In this document: one piece after another, positions 20,369 through 29,815 of the stretch
Position numbering within the stretch: position 1 is the first letter of the stretch
How the letters are laid out: each line of letters begins with the position of its first letter
Source: Novosphingobium naphthalenivorans NBRC 102051
Lineage (GTDB): Bacteria; Pseudomonadota; Alphaproteobacteria; Sphingomonadales; Sphingomonadaceae
Assembly: GCF_001590985.1 (NCBI RefSeq)
Contig: NZ_BCTX01000016.1
Coordinates: 1 to 64,000, forward strand
Direction: 5' to 3'
Length of the DNA stretch: 64,000 nt
Made by a program: the position numbers and the translations under genes
Notes under the pieces: generated by a model
Told to the model about the DNA's origin: nothing
Database searches by the model: none
The model's input: the letters and a program-made list of their open reading frames with translations, nothing else

Positions 20369-20403
20369 ACGGGTCCGTGCGGCATGGCGCCGCGCGGGCC
20401 CGT
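20369..20403 (+). promoter_or_regulatory. Strong stem-loop between RTX nuclease and exporter genes
   Basis: Arms ACGGGTCCGTGCGGC (20369-20383) and GCCGCGCGGGCCCGT (20389-20403) form 15 continuous pairs (two G-U) around a 5-nt loop. It starts 28 nt after the nuclease stop and lacks a T run. Placement fits a partial terminator or mRNA 3' stabiliser giving more nuclease than exporter. Confidence 0.6.
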
Positions 20404-20442
20404 CGCGCTTGATATGAAACCGCTCGCTCAGGATCTGCCCCT

Positions 20443-22203
20443 GTGACTTTTCTCGAACCCGCCGGTGAAGCCTTGCGCAGCGCGCTTGCGTCCTGCCGCC
20501 GGCATCTGGGCGCGGTTGCCGCGTTCAGTGCACTGGTGAACCTGCTCTACATCGTGCCCACGCTCTACATGCTGCAGGTCTATGACCGCGTGGTGCCGAC
20601 CGGCGGGTTGCAGACGCTGACCTTCCTCACGCTGGTACTGCTGCTGGCGCTGGGCACGCTGGCCTTGCTCGACCGGTTGCGCAGCCGTCTGCTGGTGCGG
20701 GCCGGACTCCAGCTCGATATCGATCTCGCCCCGCGTATTCTCGACGCTTCGTTCGCCCGGCCGCAGATGGCCGAGGCGCGGGCGGCTCTGCGTGATTTCG
20801 ATACCTTGCGCGGCGCGCTGTCCGGCCCGGCGTTCATTGCGCTGTGCGATGCGCCCTGGCTGCCGGTCTATATCCTAGCCTGTACGGCGATGAGTCCCTG
20901 GATCGGGCTTGTCGCGCTGCTGGGCTGTGTCGTGCTGCCTCTGATCGCCTGGGCCAACGAGCGCGCGACCGGTGCCCGGCTGGCGCAGGCACGCACGATC
21001 GCCGGTCTCACCAATCTTCACCAGGACGCCGCGCTTGCAGGCGGAGAGGCCGTGCGCGCGCTGGGCATGCGCCGTGCGCTGGTCGCTCGTGCGATGCGTC
21101 AGCGCCGGGCCATGCTGACCAGCCAGACCGAGGCAGGCTTCGCCGCCGGCAACTATGTGACGCTCACCAAGTTCGTGCGGCTGGCCCTGCAGTCGCTGGC
21201 GCTTGGCCTTGGCGCGTTGCTGGCCGTTGAAAAGCAGATTTCGCCCGCAGCGATTTTCGCCTCCTCGTTCCTGATTGCCCGGGCGCTATCGCCCATCGAA
21301 CAGCTGATTGCCCATTGGAAGACCGTCCACGCCGCGCGCGAGGCCTGGCGCGATCTCGACGTGCTGCTGGCTTCTGCGCCGAAGATGCATGCGCCCACGG
21401 CTTTGCCCACGCCCAAGGGCGCCGTGGCATTGGAGAGCCTCGTCGTGCTCGATCCCTCGCGCGCAGGCCCTGTATTGCACGGCCTTTCGCTGGCCATCGC
21501 AGCAGGCGAAACCGTGGCGGTGATCGGCCCGAGCGGAGCGGGCAAGTCCACTCTGGTGCGGGCACTGTCCGGCGCCGTGCGTCCCGACCGCGGCACGATC
21601 CGTATCGACGGCGCCGATATGGCCGATTGGGATGCGGAGCGCCTTGCCGTGCATATCGGTTATGTGCCGCAGGCCCCGACGCTGTTTGCCGGAACTGTTG
21701 CTGAAAACATCGCTCGCTTTTCCGGTGAGACCGGCATGGCAAAAGAGGCGCTCGACGCCGCCGTGGTCGAGGCGGCGCGGAAAGTTGGCGCCCACGACAT
21801 GATCCTGGGGCTGCCGGGCGGCTACGACCACCGGCTGGGGCATGACGGCAGCGGGCTTTCGGCCGGACAGGCGCAACGCGTGGCGCTGGCCCGCGCGGTT
21901 TTTGGCAGTCCCGCACTGCTCATCCTGGATGAGCCGAACGCGCATCTCGATGCCGAAGGCGATGCGCAGCTGATAGAGGCGCTTGGCATGCTCAAGCAGG
22001 CGGGCACGACGATTGTCGTCGTGTCGCACAAGATGGGTATCCTGCCCGTGGTGGACCGTATCCTCGTGCTGCGGGAGGGGCGCGTCGTGCTGTTTGGCCC
22101 GCGTGAAGAGGTCATGGCCAAACTTGCCCCGCCTTCCGCGCGCCCGCGTGTGGTGGCAGGGCAGGATACCGCAGGCGGTCTCAATGCCGGGAGCGGCGCA
22201 TGA
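20443..22203 (+). CDS. Type I secretion ABC transporter (permease/ATPase, PrtD-like)
   Basis: A 586-residue half transporter with about six hydrophobic segments in residues 20-300, then an ABC ATPase: Walker A GPSGAGKST (about 360), signature LSAGQ (about 472) and Walker B LLILDEPNAHLD (about 491). There is no C39 peptidase-like domain, as in the PrtD group. It starts at GTG 20443 with a weak AGGAT upstream. Its ATG-proximal partner (the adaptor) overlaps its 3' end. Substrate: presumably the RTX nuclease immediately upstream. Confidence 0.92.
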   Translation: MTFLEPAGEALRSALASCRRHLGAVAAFSALVNLLYIVPTLYMLQVYDRVVPTGGLQTLTFLTLVLLLALGTLALLDRLRSRLLVRAGLQLDIDLAPRILDASFARPQMAEARAALRDFDTLRGALSGPAFIALCDAPWLPVYILACTAMSPWIGLVALLGCVVLPLIAWANERATGARLAQARTIAGLTNLHQDAALAGGEAVRALGMRRALVARAMRQRRAMLTSQTEAGFAAGNYVTLTKFVRLALQSLALGLGALLAVEKQISPAAIFASSFLIARALSPIEQLIAHWKTVHAAREAWRDLDVLLASAPKMHAPTALPTPKGAVALESLVVLDPSRAGPVLHGLSLAIAAGETVAVIGPSGAGKSTLVRALSGAVRPDRGTIRIDGADMADWDAERLAVHIGYVPQAPTLFAGTVAENIARFSGETGMAKEALDAAVVEAARKVGAHDMILGLPGGYDHRLGHDGSGLSAGQAQRVALARAVFGSPALLILDEPNAHLDAEGDAQLIEALGMLKQAGTTIVVVSHKMGILPVVDRILVLREGRVVLFGPREEVMAKLAPPSARPRVVAGQDTAGGLNAGSGA

Positions 22204-23573
22204 GTGCCGCGCTTCCCGTGACCGCGGACGTCGTCGCGGCGGCGCACGATCCCGCGCGCGCTGCAGCTATTGCCGATCCGCGCGGAGATATCCGCATCGG
22301 TGCGGGCATCGCCTTCGTCTTCTTTGTCCTGTTTCTGGGATGGGCGGCTTTCTTCCGGCTTGACGCGGCAGCGACGGCACCGGGCGTGCTGGTCGTTTCC
22401 GGCGAGCGCCAGACGGTGCAGCACCGTGATGGCGGCGTGGTTGGCGCTATCCATGTGCGCGAGGGGCAGATGGTGAAGAAAGGGCAGCTTCTGATCGAGC
22501 TGTCTGCACCCGAAGTCGCCGCTCAGGCCCGTGCCTTGCGCGCCCAGGCGACCCAGCTCCTGGCCGAGCGCGCACGGCTTGAAGCCGAGCAGGACGACGC
22601 GGCGAAAATCGCTGCCCCGCCGGAATTTGCGGCGCTCACTGGCGCGGAAAAGCAAGAGGCAGAGGCCGTTATGGTCCGTCAGGTCACCGAACTGCGCGAA
22701 CGCCGCGCCGTGCTTTCCGCCCAGCGCAGCGCGCTTCTCGAACGCATTGGCCAGTCCGGGCAGCAGGGCCGGGGCTATAGCGACCAGGCAGCGGCGGCGC
22801 GCGAACAGATCCGGCTGATCGACGAACAAGTCACGGCAATGAAACCGCTCGCCGAAAAGGGCTTCGTCTCCAAGAGCCGGATGCGCGAACTCGAACGCGC
22901 CCGCGCCGCGTTGGAAGGACAGCAGGGCCAGTACAGCGCCAGTGTGGCCAGCTCGCACGGTGCGGCCAGCGAGACGCGGCTGCAGATCCTTGAAGCCGAG
23001 CGCAGCTTCCACGAGCGCGCCGCTGCGGATATGCGTGATGTCGAGACACGCCTTGGCGACGTGCTGCCCAAGCTGGCTGCTGCGCGCGAGCAATTGGCGC
23101 GTACCCAGATCCGCGCCCCTGCGACGGGTGCCGTGGTCGGTCTCAGCGTGTTCACGCCGGGCGGCGTGATTGGTGCGGGGCAGCGGTTGATGGACGTGGT
23201 TCCCGAACGCCAGCCCTTGCGGATCGAAGTGCGCATCGCTCCGGAGGATGCGGACGATCTGCAGGTGGGTAACAAGGCGCTGGTGAAATTTCCCGGCCTG
23301 CACGACCGCTCGCTGCCGGATCTGGAAGGCAGGCTCACGCGCTTTTCCGCCGACAGCCTGACTGACGAGAAGACTGGTACGCGCTACTTCACGGGCGAAG
23401 TGACAGTGCCGGGCGATCAGCTCGCGATCATCCGCGCAGCGCGCGGACCGGACTTTGCCCTGCGCGCAGGGCTGCCGGCCGAAGCGCTGTTCCCGCTGCG
23501 GAAGCGCACTGCGCTTGACTATGCGCTCGAACCTCTTGTCGGCAGCTTCTGGGGTTCGTTCCACGAGCATTGA
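22200..23573 (+). CDS. Type I secretion membrane fusion protein (HlyD family)
   Basis: A 457-residue adaptor with one N-terminal membrane helix (about 33-52, IAFVFFVLFLGWAAFF), a lipoyl half (VGAIHVREGQMVKKGQLL), a long coiled-coil hairpin (about 105-290) and the second lipoyl/beta-barrel part (TRYFTGEVTV). ATG 22200 overlaps the ABC gene stop (ATGA). It bridges the ABC exporter to a TolC-like channel. No dedicated channel gene is adjacent, so a TolC elsewhere, or the factor at 7183-8616, would be needed. Confidence 0.9.
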   Translation: MSAALPVTADVVAAAHDPARAAAIADPRGDIRIGAGIAFVFFVLFLGWAAFFRLDAAATAPGVLVVSGERQTVQHRDGGVVGAIHVREGQMVKKGQLLIELSAPEVAAQARALRAQATQLLAERARLEAEQDDAAKIAAPPEFAALTGAEKQEAEAVMVRQVTELRERRAVLSAQRSALLERIGQSGQQGRGYSDQAAAAREQIRLIDEQVTAMKPLAEKGFVSKSRMRELERARAALEGQQGQYSASVASSHGAASETRLQILEAERSFHERAAADMRDVETRLGDVLPKLAAAREQLARTQIRAPATGAVVGLSVFTPGGVIGAGQRLMDVVPERQPLRIEVRIAPEDADDLQVGNKALVKFPGLHDRSLPDLEGRLTRFSADSLTDEKTGTRYFTGEVTVPGDQLAIIRAARGPDFALRAGLPAEALFPLRKRTALDYALEPLVGSFWGSFHEH

Positions 23574-23815
23574 GGCATCTCGCTAGCCAAAAACGAAAGG
23601 CCGGTCGTCCAACATTTTGGCTGGAACCTGCCGGTCCGGACACGCAGGCATTACCGACATCGAGCGCTCTGCGGAAAACCTTATTCCAGCGGGATGCTGA
23701 TATCGAACCATGTTTCAAAAAGATCGCGAATTTCATCAATTTTTCTGCCGATCTTATTTGGAACGTTTACTATCAAGTGCACTTTTTCACGAAGTTCCTC
23801 TCTGGGTTCGTCTAG

Positions 23816-24922
23816 TTACCCAGACAAAGCATGAACCGGGAGGAGGGCAGCGCCCAGAGTGACCGGAGATTCCTGAAGATTGGAAATGCGCAAAGGGGGG
23901 CGTCGGGACCCGATCGTAGTGACCAGCTTGGAACTGGTGAGCCGCTGCCCTAGGCCACAGAGGATCGGAGGCGGTAACGTTCCGGCAATCACGATGACGC
24001 CCGGATCAAACCAGGCAAAAGCCGTGTTGCACACGATCTTGAGCTGTTGGGCAGCCCGGTCCATCCAGGTCTCAATGATGTCCAGCTGATCCGGGGCGTC
24101 CGGATCGATTTCTGCAAGCGAGGTGAGGGCGCAGCCTGCCTTCTGCAGGTTCGACAGCAGATCAAGCGGGCTGGGGCGCGGTTTGGCGACAGGGAACAGG
24201 CAGCCAATTTCACCCGCTGCGCCATATTGTCCGCGCAGCAGCTGGCCATCCACGATCACCCCGGCGCCAAGGCCATAACCAAGCAGGACCACCGTCATGG
24301 TCGAGCAGCGGGCTTCGTGCCCGCCGCGATACAACTCCGCGATAGCGGCCGCATTTGCGTCATTTTCAAGCCAGATCGGCCAGCCCAGTTCGGCGGAGAA
24401 GATGTCGCGCAGCGGCGCTCCCCGCCAACCCGGCATGACATCGACGACGCTCCAGCGGTCGCCGGCCTGGTCGTAGGCCGGGCCGGGAATAGCCACTCCC
24501 ATTCCCAGCATGCGACGGCCCAGCAGATCGTGGCGTTCGACGAGATCATGGGTGATGCGTCGGACTTTCCGCGCAAATGCCACGGGATCGAGAGCTTCCG
24601 TCGCTTCCCTGTGGGTGGCAATCGAGTTGCCGACGAAATCGGTCAGCGCAATGTCGAGCATGCCCTTGTGGGCGGTAGCCCCCACTGCATAGCCGCCGCG
24701 GGATGACAGCGCGAGCGGTATCGCCGGCCGCCCGCGGCGCTGTTCGCCTGCATCGGGCAATTCCTGAACCACCTCCAGAGACAGCAATTCGCGGGAAAGG
24801 CGGGTCATTGCCGTCGGGCTGAGTTCCAGTCTGTCGGCCAAGGCCACGCGCGACAAGGACCCTGCCAAACGCAATTCGCGCAGGACTGCACGCTGTTCCT
24901 TGTCGAAGCTGAGGACGTTCAT
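23816..24922 (-). CDS. ROK family transcriptional regulator (divergent type)
   Basis: A 368-residue protein with an N-terminal winged helix (residues 1-65; LSRVALADRLELSPTAMTRL) and a ROK sugar-kinase-like domain (GYGLGAGVIVDGQLLRG, then YGAAGEIG). The usual sugar-binding His after GEIG is Cys here, and the CxCGxxGC zinc motif of typical ROK proteins is absent. Its ligand may therefore differ from ordinary sugars. It is divergent from the TonB receptor/nuclease operon, with an AT-rich palindrome between them. Confidence 0.85.
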   Translation of the reverse strand: MNVLSFDKEQRAVLRELRLAGSLSRVALADRLELSPTAMTRLSRELLSLEVVQELPDAGEQRRGRPAIPLALSSRGGYAVGATAHKGMLDIALTDFVGNSIATHREATEALDPVAFARKVRRITHDLVERHDLLGRRMLGMGVAIPGPAYDQAGDRWSVVDVMPGWRGAPLRDIFSAELGWPIWLENDANAAAIAELYRGGHEARCSTMTVVLLGYGLGAGVIVDGQLLRGQYGAAGEIGCLFPVAKPRPSPLDLLSNLQKAGCALTSLAEIDPDAPDQLDIIETWMDRAAQQLKIVCNTAFAWFDPGVIVIAGTLPPPILCGLGQRLTSSKLVTTIGSRRPPLRISNLQESPVTLGAALLPVHALSG

Positions 24923-24982
24923 GTGGTCGCTCCCGGGCCGTGGCCGTCATCAGGCGGTCACCGGTGCGCCTTCAAATATTCA

Positions 24983-25006
24983 TATTATTTTATTTTTCAA
25001 ATAATA
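24983..25006. promoter_or_regulatory. AT-rich palindrome, probable ROK operator
   Basis: Perfect 8-bp arms TATTATTT (24983-24990) and AAATAATA (24999-25006) with an 8-nt centre, set in a short AT-rich island within GC-rich DNA. It lies between the ROK gene and the TonB receptor; AT-rich palindromes are the usual operators of Mlc/NagC-type ROK regulators. Confidence 0.55.
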
Positions 25007-25084
25007 ATTATTAATGTCATGTTCGCCCATCAGACGGCCCCCGCCGCGGCAGCTTCCCGGCGTGATTTCAAAAGTGGGGTCCAC

Positions 25085-27577
25085 ATGTTCAAGACTATTC
25101 TCGCCTGCGGCAGCGCGCTTGCGGCCATCACGCTTTGCAGCGCGGCCGCGAATGCCGAGACAGCCACGCAGCCCGCATCGAAGGGCGCAGACACCAGCGA
25201 AGAGGCGGGCGATATCATCGTCACCGGCTCAACCCGCGCCGAGCGCCGTTTTGATGTGTCCTATGCGATCAACACCCTGAACCAGGATGAGGTGGCCAAG
25301 ATCGCGCCGGTCAACATGGCCGACCTGATCGGTCAGCTCCCCGGCTTCCAGACCGAGGCGACCGGCGGTGAAGTCCAGAACATCTATCGCCTGCGCGGCC
25401 TGCCCAGCGACGGCAGCTTCGTTGCGTTTCAGCAGGACGGCATCACCCTGTTCCAGGACAACGACGGCTATTTCTGGCGCGGCGATGCTCTCATCAAGTA
25501 CGACCTGATGAGCGATCGCTTGGAAGTGGTGCGCGGTGGCCCGGCGCCGATCTACGCCAGCAACTCGGCCGCGATCATCAACCAGATCACCGTGACCGGC
25601 AGCGATACCCCGCGCGGCAAGGCGCAGGTGACGCTCGGCGATACCGGTCTGTACCGTCTTGATGCCTATCAGGCTGGCCCGATCAACAGTAACACCTATT
25701 ACGCGATCGGCGGTTTCCTGCGCTATCACGATGGTTACCGCGACAACGGCTTCCCCAACGACAAGGGCGGCCAGCTGCGCGCGAACATCAAGCATGATTT
25801 CGACAACGGCTCGATCAAGCTGAGCCTCAACTACGTCAACGACCACAACGTGTTCTATCTGCCGATCCCGGTAGCCGATCCGACCGATCCCAGTGTTTCG
25901 CTCAACAAGTACATCGACTACTTCACCGGCACGCTGAACACGCCGGAGCTGCGCAACGTCACGCTGCAGTACCGCGACGGTGCCGGCAACATCCAGAGCC
26001 GCAACAGCGACCTTTCGGATGGCCGCCACATGCAGATGGTGAATGTCGGCCTCCAGTACGAAGGCGAATTCGGCGACTGGCTGGTTTCGGCAAAGGGCGG
26101 CTACACGCAGGGCAAGCTCGACTTTGCTGCGCTCTATTCGACGACCAACCCGGCCGACGCCGATACATACGCCGCAAGTTTCCTGACCAAGGCGCAGACC
26201 GCATTCGGCAGCGACGTCACCTCCCTCGGCTATGTCTATGCCGGGACCAGCACTGTCTATGATCCCTACACGCAGTCGGGCCTCGTCATGCAGGCGCAGT
26301 ACCGCGACATTCATTCGAAGTTCTATTCGGGGCAGGGCGATCTCTCGGTCGCGCGCACCTTCCACACCGGCATCGGCGAACATGACATCAAGGTCGGTCT
26401 CTATGCCGCAGCTTATGGCGAGAGCCGCGACGTCATCTATCAGAACTACCTGATGCAGGTCGCGGGCCAGCCCGCGCTTCTCGACCTCGTCGCCTATTCT
26501 TCCTCGGGCGCTGTTCTGGGGGCGGTCACCGACAACGGCGTGCTGAATTATACGACGACGCTGGCCAGGGGCGACACTGACGCGACGATGTACGGCCTCT
26601 ATGGCAATGATACCTGGACGGTGCTGCCGGGCCTGCGCATCGACGCCGGCATCCGTTACGAGAAGTACCACTATACCGGCTGGGCGGCGCAGACCGAGCA
26701 GGTCAATCTGGGCGATGCCACCACGCTGGCGGACGATACGACCCGGGGGTACACCGGCACGATCATCAATCGCAAATATTCGCCGGACTCGATCAACTGG
26801 ACGGCGGGCGTGAACTACGACTTCAGCGGTTCCGTCGGCATCTACGGCCGCGCTTCGCACCTTGAGCAGCCCTACAGTGTTTCGGCCGCGATGTCGGAAA
26901 GCACGCCGTCGAACATCACGACGAAGGTCAACCAGTTCGAGGCCGGTCTCAAGCTGCGCTCCGGGCGCTCTTACCTCTATGTGACCGGGTTCTATTCGGA
27001 CTTCGACCCGCTCAATTCGTCGTTCCTGGCTTACAATCCAGCCACGGGCCGCAACGACCAGACCGTGCCTTTCGTGGGCAAGGCCCAGATCAAGGGCGTG
27101 GAGTTCGACGGGCATTTCCAGCCGGTTGCCTGGTTCTCGCTGACCGGCGCGCTCACTCTCGCCGATCCCAAGTACAAGAATTTCGAGAACGCGCAGGGCG
27201 CCGATCCGTCGCTTGCGGAAGGCAACCAGATCGTGCGCGAGCCGAAGATCTACGGCAACATCCGCCCCAGCTTCAACTTCACCAGCGGCGGGACGGACAT
27301 CTCGGTCTATGGGCGCTACACCTATACCGGCAAGCGCTACGTCGATATCTACAACAATACCGCGATGGCTGCGTTCGGCACTTTCGGTGCAGGCGTTACC
27401 GCGAGCCACGGATCGTGGCAGTTGCAGGTGGTGGGAGACAACCTGTTCAACGCCCACGGCCTGACCGAGGGCAATACGCGTACCGATGGTCTCAGCGGTC
27501 AGGGCAGTGCCGAGGCGATCTACGGCCGCCCGATCTATGGCCGCAACTTCCGTCTCGTCGTGAGCAAGTCCTGGTAA
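25085..27577 (+). CDS. TonB-dependent outer-membrane receptor
   Basis: An 830-residue receptor starting at ATG 25085, which gives a proper signal peptide (MFKTILACGSALAAITLCSA, cut near ANA). A TonB-box-like DIIVTGS follows, then a plug domain (VNMADLIGQLPGFQTEATGG, YRLRGLPSDGSF, DRLEVVRGGPAPIY) and a 22-strand barrel ending FRLVVSKSW. It takes up a ligand across the outer membrane using TonB energy. The next gene overlaps its stop (TAATG). With an S1/P1 nuclease downstream, nucleotide-type ligands are one possibility. Confidence 0.9.
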   Translation: MFKTILACGSALAAITLCSAAANAETATQPASKGADTSEEAGDIIVTGSTRAERRFDVSYAINTLNQDEVAKIAPVNMADLIGQLPGFQTEATGGEVQNIYRLRGLPSDGSFVAFQQDGITLFQDNDGYFWRGDALIKYDLMSDRLEVVRGGPAPIYASNSAAIINQITVTGSDTPRGKAQVTLGDTGLYRLDAYQAGPINSNTYYAIGGFLRYHDGYRDNGFPNDKGGQLRANIKHDFDNGSIKLSLNYVNDHNVFYLPIPVADPTDPSVSLNKYIDYFTGTLNTPELRNVTLQYRDGAGNIQSRNSDLSDGRHMQMVNVGLQYEGEFGDWLVSAKGGYTQGKLDFAALYSTTNPADADTYAASFLTKAQTAFGSDVTSLGYVYAGTSTVYDPYTQSGLVMQAQYRDIHSKFYSGQGDLSVARTFHTGIGEHDIKVGLYAAAYGESRDVIYQNYLMQVAGQPALLDLVAYSSSGAVLGAVTDNGVLNYTTTLARGDTDATMYGLYGNDTWTVLPGLRIDAGIRYEKYHYTGWAAQTEQVNLGDATTLADDTTRGYTGTIINRKYSPDSINWTAGVNYDFSGSVGIYGRASHLEQPYSVSAAMSESTPSNITTKVNQFEAGLKLRSGRSYLYVTGFYSDFDPLNSSFLAYNPATGRNDQTVPFVGKAQIKGVEFDGHFQPVAWFSLTGALTLADPKYKNFENAQGADPSLAEGNQIVREPKIYGNIRPSFNFTSGGTDISVYGRYTYTGKRYVDIYNNTAMAAFGTFGAGVTASHGSWQLQVVGDNLFNAHGLTEGNTRTDGLSGQGSAEAIYGRPIYGRNFRLVVSKSW

Positions 27578-28794
27578 TGGGCGTGCCTCACCGCTGCCCC
27601 GCCGCGACTGTCCTCCTGGCGGGTCTCCTATCGCTCCTTTCCGTCCCGGCACATGCCGGGACGGATACGGCTTGGGCCACGCCGACTGAGGATCAGGCTC
27701 GTGCAGGCGCCGTCCGGGACACGGTGGACGATGTTCTCTCGCATCGCCTGTTTCCGGTGCTGGACAGTCTGGGCACCGACCCGGCAAGGCTCGACGCAAT
27801 GCGCCGGGTGCCTCGCCTTGCTCCGGTCCTTGCCGCCCGGCAAGCGCGGCGCGCGGCCTGCGCGGCGGATGTGGCCTGCCTTGCACAGGCCATGATCTGG
27901 AGCGAGGCCGAGATCGCGGCGTTCGCCGCCGCCATGCCTCCCGTTTCCAAGGCGGCGAATGAAGACGCGGCCGCGCTCTCGCGTGAACTGCAGGGCATAA
28001 ACACTATCGTGCGGACCTATGGTCTGGGCATGGCGCCCGGCTATCCGCAGATCGACGGCGCCGGGCCGATCGAACCGGAAGAGCGGCAGGCCCGTTTGCA
28101 GGCGGCGGCCTGGCTGGCGCGCACTCCGCGCGCCGGCTCGATCCAGGCTCTCGATACCAGCGTGGATTTTGCCCTGGCGCTGCTGGACGGAAGCGACCGT
28201 ACCGACGCGATCGGTTTCGAGCCGCTGGCCGGAGGCCTCAATGCCCCCGCCATGACGCGGGCCGCGGGGATCGATTGGAGCCGCTGGCGCTATTCGGCGA
28301 TGATCGTGACCGGTGTCGGTCCGGAAATTCGTGGAATGCCGCTCAGCCCCTTCGGCAAGTATCACGTGCGCCTTGCCGCTGCCCGCTTCGCCAAGGGAGA
28401 TGTGCCGTTCATCATCCTCACCGGGGGCCGGGCCCATCCGCGCGCGACCCGCTTCGCCGAGGCCGAACAGATGCGCAAGGCCCTGATCGAGCGCTACGGC
28501 ATTCCCGCCGATGCCATCGTCATCGAGCCCTATGCGCGCCACACCACCACCAACCTGCGCAATGCAAGCCGTATGCTGATGCTGATGGGCGCGCCGCTGG
28601 CGAAGGAAACCCTGATCGTGTGCAACGAGGGGCAAAGCGCGTACATCGAAAGTGACGCTTTCACCCAGCGCAATGCGCGCGAACTCGGCTATCAGCCTGG
28701 CAAGGTCGTTCGGCGCCTTTCGCCCACGGAACTCACTTTCCTGCCGTCTGCATCGTCCGCGCGGGTCGATCCCCGCGATCCGCTCGACCCCTGA
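27577..28794 (+). CDS. DUF218 (SanA/YdcF-like) exported protein
   Basis: A 405-residue protein with a signal peptide (VLLAGLLSLLSVPAHA), a helical N-terminal half and a C-terminal DUF218 fold: SAMIVTGVGP, FIILTGGRAHP, AEQMRKALIERYGIPADAIV and HTTTNLRNA. These are the conserved Gly, Glu and Asn-containing segments of the family. Its activity is not established; YdcF binds AdoMet and SanA acts on the envelope. It sits between a TonB receptor and a periplasmic nuclease with overlapping or close spacing, so it probably acts in the periplasm on the same substrate. Confidence 0.78.
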   Translation: MGVPHRCPAATVLLAGLLSLLSVPAHAGTDTAWATPTEDQARAGAVRDTVDDVLSHRLFPVLDSLGTDPARLDAMRRVPRLAPVLAARQARRAACAADVACLAQAMIWSEAEIAAFAAAMPPVSKAANEDAAALSRELQGINTIVRTYGLGMAPGYPQIDGAGPIEPEERQARLQAAAWLARTPRAGSIQALDTSVDFALALLDGSDRTDAIGFEPLAGGLNAPAMTRAAGIDWSRWRYSAMIVTGVGPEIRGMPLSPFGKYHVRLAAARFAKGDVPFIILTGGRAHPRATRFAEAEQMRKALIERYGIPADAIVIEPYARHTTTNLRNASRMLMLMGAPLAKETLIVCNEGQSAYIESDAFTQRNARELGYQPGKVVRRLSPTELTFLPSASSARVDPRDPLDP

Positions 28795-28819
28795 CCCAAT
28801 CCCCGGAGGTTTTTGCCCC

Positions 28820-29815
28820 ATGCGCAACGTGTTTGCCGGCGCCCTGACGGTTGCCGTTCTTCTTGCCATCACTCCGGGCACGGCATTGGCATGGGGCCAA
28901 CAGGCCCATGCCGTGATCGACCGCGCCGCGATCGAGGCGATTCCGGATGACGGGCCGGTCTTCCTGCGCAAGTACGAGGATTATATCGCTACCGCCGCAA
29001 CCCTGCCCGATGCCTGGCGGGCAAACTGGGAAGGTTTCTCGAAGATCGAGGAAGATCCCAACCATGGCTGGTTTCGCGAGCAGTTCGCCTTCCTCAAGAC
29101 GATCCCCCGTTCCCGCTACGAATTCGTGATCGCGCTCTACAAGCACTACGAGGCGATCAAGGACAGCGATCCGGCCGCCGCCGCGCGCACCAACGTGCGC
29201 TGGACCGGCACGCTGCCTTATGCAGCCATGGAGAACTATCAGCGGCTGATCGTGTGCATGCGCCTTGTGCGTGCGGCGCAGGCGGCCGGCAAGGACCCCG
29301 CCTTTGCCGAACAGGCTTGCGCCTTCCACGCGATCCGCCTTGCCCACTATATCGGTGATGGCTCTGAGCCGCTGCACGATTCGGTCAATTCCGACGGCTG
29401 GCGCGGGCCCGATCCGGAAGGATATACGCGCGACCGTTCGATCCACGGGCGCTTCGAATCCCGTTTCGTGGAAGGCATGGGCCTTGCGGTGAAGGACATC
29501 GCCCCGCGCATCGGAGTGCCCGGGCATGCCAGCGGAGACATGTTTGCCGCGGTGCTGGCCTTCCTCGATACGGCGGGCAGCAAGATGGAGACCGTCTACA
29601 AGCTGGAAAAGCGCGACGGCTTCAGCAACTTCGCGGACAAGGATGTGCGCGAACTCATTTACGCGCAGACCGCGCAGGGCGCGACGATGCTTCGGGACAT
29701 GCTCTGCCGGGCATGGGCGGAAAGCGCCAAGCCTGCGCCCGAGGTTTCGCCTTCGCCGATCGACTTTGGCAATCCGGCCTTCAATCCGGAGACGGGCTCG
29801 GCACCAGCGGACTGA
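28820..29815 (+). CDS. S1/P1-type zinc nuclease, periplasmic
   Basis: A 331-residue exported protein. The signal peptide ends ALA, and the mature chain begins WGQQAHAVID, matching the N-terminal Trp and His zinc ligands of P1 nuclease and zinc phospholipase C. Further ligands appear in RLAHYIGDGSEPLHDS and DRSIHGRFESRF. The family cleaves single-stranded nucleic acids and 3'-nucleotides. ATG 28820 has GGAGG at 28805-28809. It is third in the TonB receptor operon. Its 3' end overlaps the convergent MFS gene by 35 bp. Confidence 0.85.
   Translation: MRNVFAGALTVAVLLAITPGTALAWGQQAHAVIDRAAIEAIPDDGPVFLRKYEDYIATAATLPDAWRANWEGFSKIEEDPNHGWFREQFAFLKTIPRSRYEFVIALYKHYEAIKDSDPAAAARTNVRWTGTLPYAAMENYQRLIVCMRLVRAAQAAGKDPAFAEQACAFHAIRLAHYIGDGSEPLHDSVNSDGWRGPDPEGYTRDRSIHGRFESRFVEGMGLAVKDIAPRIGVPGHASGDMFAAVLAFLDTAGSKMETVYKLEKRDGFSNFADKDVRELIYAQTAQGATMLRDMLCRAWAESAKPAPEVSPSPIDFGNPAFNPETGSAPAD

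Noticed and set aside
16114..20385. A very long open frame on the - strand (over 1400 codons)
   Set aside because: It is antisense to the RTX nuclease, which has clear domains; the high GC and Asp/Gly-rich code keep the opposite frame open.
25229..27886. Long - strand frame opposite the TonB receptor
   Set aside because: Arg/Val-rich product without any domain, wholly antisense to a well-supported receptor gene.
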